Of a stretch of DNA of 64,000 nucleotides, positions 61,735 through 64,000 are shown piece by piece. Below the pieces are notes generated by a model. It did no database searches. It had not been told where the DNA came from and saw only the letters and a list, made by a program, of their open reading frames with translations. Position 1 is the first letter of the stretch, and every line of letters starts with the position of its first letter. Source of the DNA: Burhinus oedicnemus (lineage: Eukaryota; Chordata; Aves; Charadriiformes; Burhinidae); NCBI GenBank assembly GCA_008921705.1, contig VFFE01007257.1:2819903-2883902 (forward strand). Reading direction: 5' to 3'. A program made the translations under genes and the position numbers.

Positions 61735-64000
61735 TCCTCTTGAAAACCATTGAGAGTAGCCGTTACTATCTCTCCGCTTTTGACTGAATAAGAATTGGAA
61801 GACTATCAAATGGGTCTATTTAGAGAATAAGTAGAGACCAAAGCCACACTTAAATGCTATTATATCTCTAGTCTGGGATACATAAATAGGACTTATGTCC
61901 TTTTTAATTCAGAATTCCTTCTTCAAGGCATCTTTTGAAGTAGGGTTCATGCTGCCTTGAGAGTTTAGTCCAGTGAGATTAAATTGGGAATGGAGTTAAG
62001 AAGGAAATTTCTCTTTAAACAAGGTCAAAAGTGTAGATAGACATTTTACTTCGTTCTTCTGAAGTGCATGGCTCAGCTCCAAAGACATGGAGATGCTTAG
62101 AGCTAGGCAGATGTGGCAGCTGTTTGGGTTTGGGTTTTTTTGGTTTTCATATTACTAGAAGAAGCTCAATTGAATGAAGTCAGATAATTTTTTTTTTCTT
62201 AATTAAACTTGTAATAAGTTTTGTATCAATACAAGTATTAAAGCCCCATCGGTTCCTTAGAAAATGGTAAAGAATGTACTTTCTTTGATCTTTTGAACAC
62301 AGAGGCTTGATTTGCACGTGTTCAGAGTATGTGAAGTACTATGCTGTCTCTGAGTCTCAGCCTAAACAGCAAGAGCAGTAGATCAGGAGAGATGTGTGTA
62401 CAATAACTTTTGCTTACATTCATACACTCTGGAACTACAGAGAACAGGCGCTAATCATGACTGGTGAATTCAGAATTATTCTCATCTGAAGGACAGCCAA
62501 TTAAAAGCAAACATACACCTCCGACTGGCTTCGGATCATAAAATTAGCATAGAATAATATTTCAGAGGTGTCTTGTGTGCTGCTATAGCTGAGGTTAAAA
62601 AGGATTTAGCGATATAAACTCTATTTTCCGTGGGGTTTACAAGCGAGACGACTTAAGTTGTTCTTGGTGGAAAAGTAGTCTGCCGAATCCTAGTCCAGAC
62701 TGATATACATATTTCCTATTTTAAAAACAGGAAGAATTAGTATGTATCATGCATATGCAGTTAGTAAATATGAAGGATCAGGCCTTCCACTGCCTACTAA
62801 AAGCAGAGGTATATGTTAGAATGTATCATTTGTCCTCATGGTTTCATGTGTGTAATGGCAAAGCTGACTGGAAATGGGCATTAGGTTACTTCTGTGGGGG
62901 ACTGTGTACATTTAATAGCCCCCGCCCTGACTCCCCCTTTTATTACAGTCCAAATAAATACGTATAGCCTTTTCATCTTCTAATAGAGCTGCACGTATGT
63001 TCAGGTTTCTGTCCTTAAGTAAGAGTTTTTTATACAACCTGTCTTTTTGACTTCTTATAGTCTTTTTCTGTCCTGCTATTCTGATGGGTGCTGAATATTT
63101 GCTACAAGATGTTGAGTGCTTTCAAATCAAAGTGAATGGAAAGTAATAATTTTGAGCAGACTCTGGTGCATCTCAGACTGAGTCCAGGGCATGTTACTTG
63201 TCTTTTTGCAAAGGGCGGGTTTTTTGTATGTATACCTGTTTAATATAAATGGTATGCATCTTAAATACTTATTTGCACAAGAGCCTGAAACCATTTCAGG
63301 AAGAACCATTATACTTTAGTGGTCTACAATATGGATTTTAAAGCATTTATAAATAACTATTTAGCTATCAGACTAGAACAGTTCCTTCAATGACAGTCTA
63401 CACATACTACACATTTGTAGAGCTCCTATTAAATACATTATTAACTAGGTGGAGACAGGAAATTGTTTCTTCATACAAATTCCAGTCTCTCAGGCAGATA
63501 TCACACACTCTGAGAAATGTACAAAGGTATCATTTACCTTAAAAGGACTGCTAAAATATTACTTAATTCTGCCTGAGCCATTTTACCTGTGCAATTAAAC
63601 CACAGTTGGGTTCTCATCTGGATGAGCGCCTGTGTTGAAATGTAAGTGTGGTGTCAACACTATCAGTGTATTTTCTTTGAAAGAGAATTAACACATATGA
63701 AAGATACAATAAAAAAATAATTAACTGAATGCTCACAAATGACCAGTTTTAAGTTACCCATGACACTGTTTTTCTTAGATCTAAATTTCTAGCCAAATAT
63801 GAAAGCAAAATCTTCCACGACATTAATATACCTAAACATTTTACAATCAACACTTTAAAAAGTTTTGTATGTTTTGATGTGACTGCTGGTATAGCCACAT
63901 TGTCTGTTTCTGAATTGCTAAGCCCAGCCCTTCTGTAGCAAGCAGGAGATTTAATAATCTTTTTCATACAGTTAAGATCCTCTATTTTAAAACCACTGAA
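61735..64000. other. Unique noncoding DNA
   Basis: No gene, RNA or recognisable repeat beyond short T/G runs near 62127-62147. Open frames are at most 72 codons. Confidence 0.55.

Overview
The window looks like noncoding DNA from a bird nuclear genome, probably a neoavian species. The sequence is AT-rich, CpG-poor and dense in stop codons on both strands. The organism call rests on repeats. There are two clear chicken-type CR1 LINE 3' ends, at 11970-12196 (+) and 57073-57262 (-), with the ATTCTATGATT-type tail and the conserved [14 protein letters not shown] reading just upstream of it. There are several much older CR1, MIR/L2-like and tRNA-SINE-like fossils of the kind shared across sauropsids. 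A 38-bp remnant at 5639-5676 carries both termini of an avian ERVL-type LTR. These family names come from memory of the consensus sequences; no search was run.

I find no protein-coding gene, no exon I can defend, no tRNA, rRNA or snRNA, no CpG island and no CRISPR. The longest open frame is 157 codons. Its start is arbitrary, it has no recognisable domain, and it is what chance gives in 64 kb of AT-rich DNA. The window is therefore either a gene desert or the inside of one or more very long introns, and the sequence alone cannot separate these.

Layout. 1-5.6 kb: unique DNA with homopolymer tracts and an AT-rich, homeodomain-site-rich block at 3.9-4.95 kb. 5.6-12.2 kb: LTR remnant, a MIR/L2-like fossil and the first young CR1. 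12.2-24.5 kb: mostly unique DNA with two local CpG-bearing patches (16.9-17.03 and 18.0-18.12 kb), SINE-like and CR1-like fossils, a perfect inverted repeat, and a palindromic fossil repeat at 24.23-24.49 kb. 24.5-37.7 kb: unique DNA with a 41-T tract and the best candidates for conserved noncoding elements (32.5, 33.2-33.6 and 34.4-35.3 kb). 37.7-47.8 kb: old CR1 tail, an enhancer-like block at 42.6-43.2 kb, a reverse-oriented MIR/L2 fossil, and a compound (AACAAT)n/(ATT)n microsatellite. 51-57.3 kb: the most repeat-rich part, with SINE and CR1 fossils in both orientations and the second young CR1. 57.3-64 kb: unique DNA with a TA/CA microsatellite and one palindromic fossil.

If the window has a function it is most likely regulatory. 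The candidate elements are proposed from sequence texture and motif content only and need a multi-species alignment. I saw no convincing undescribed system.
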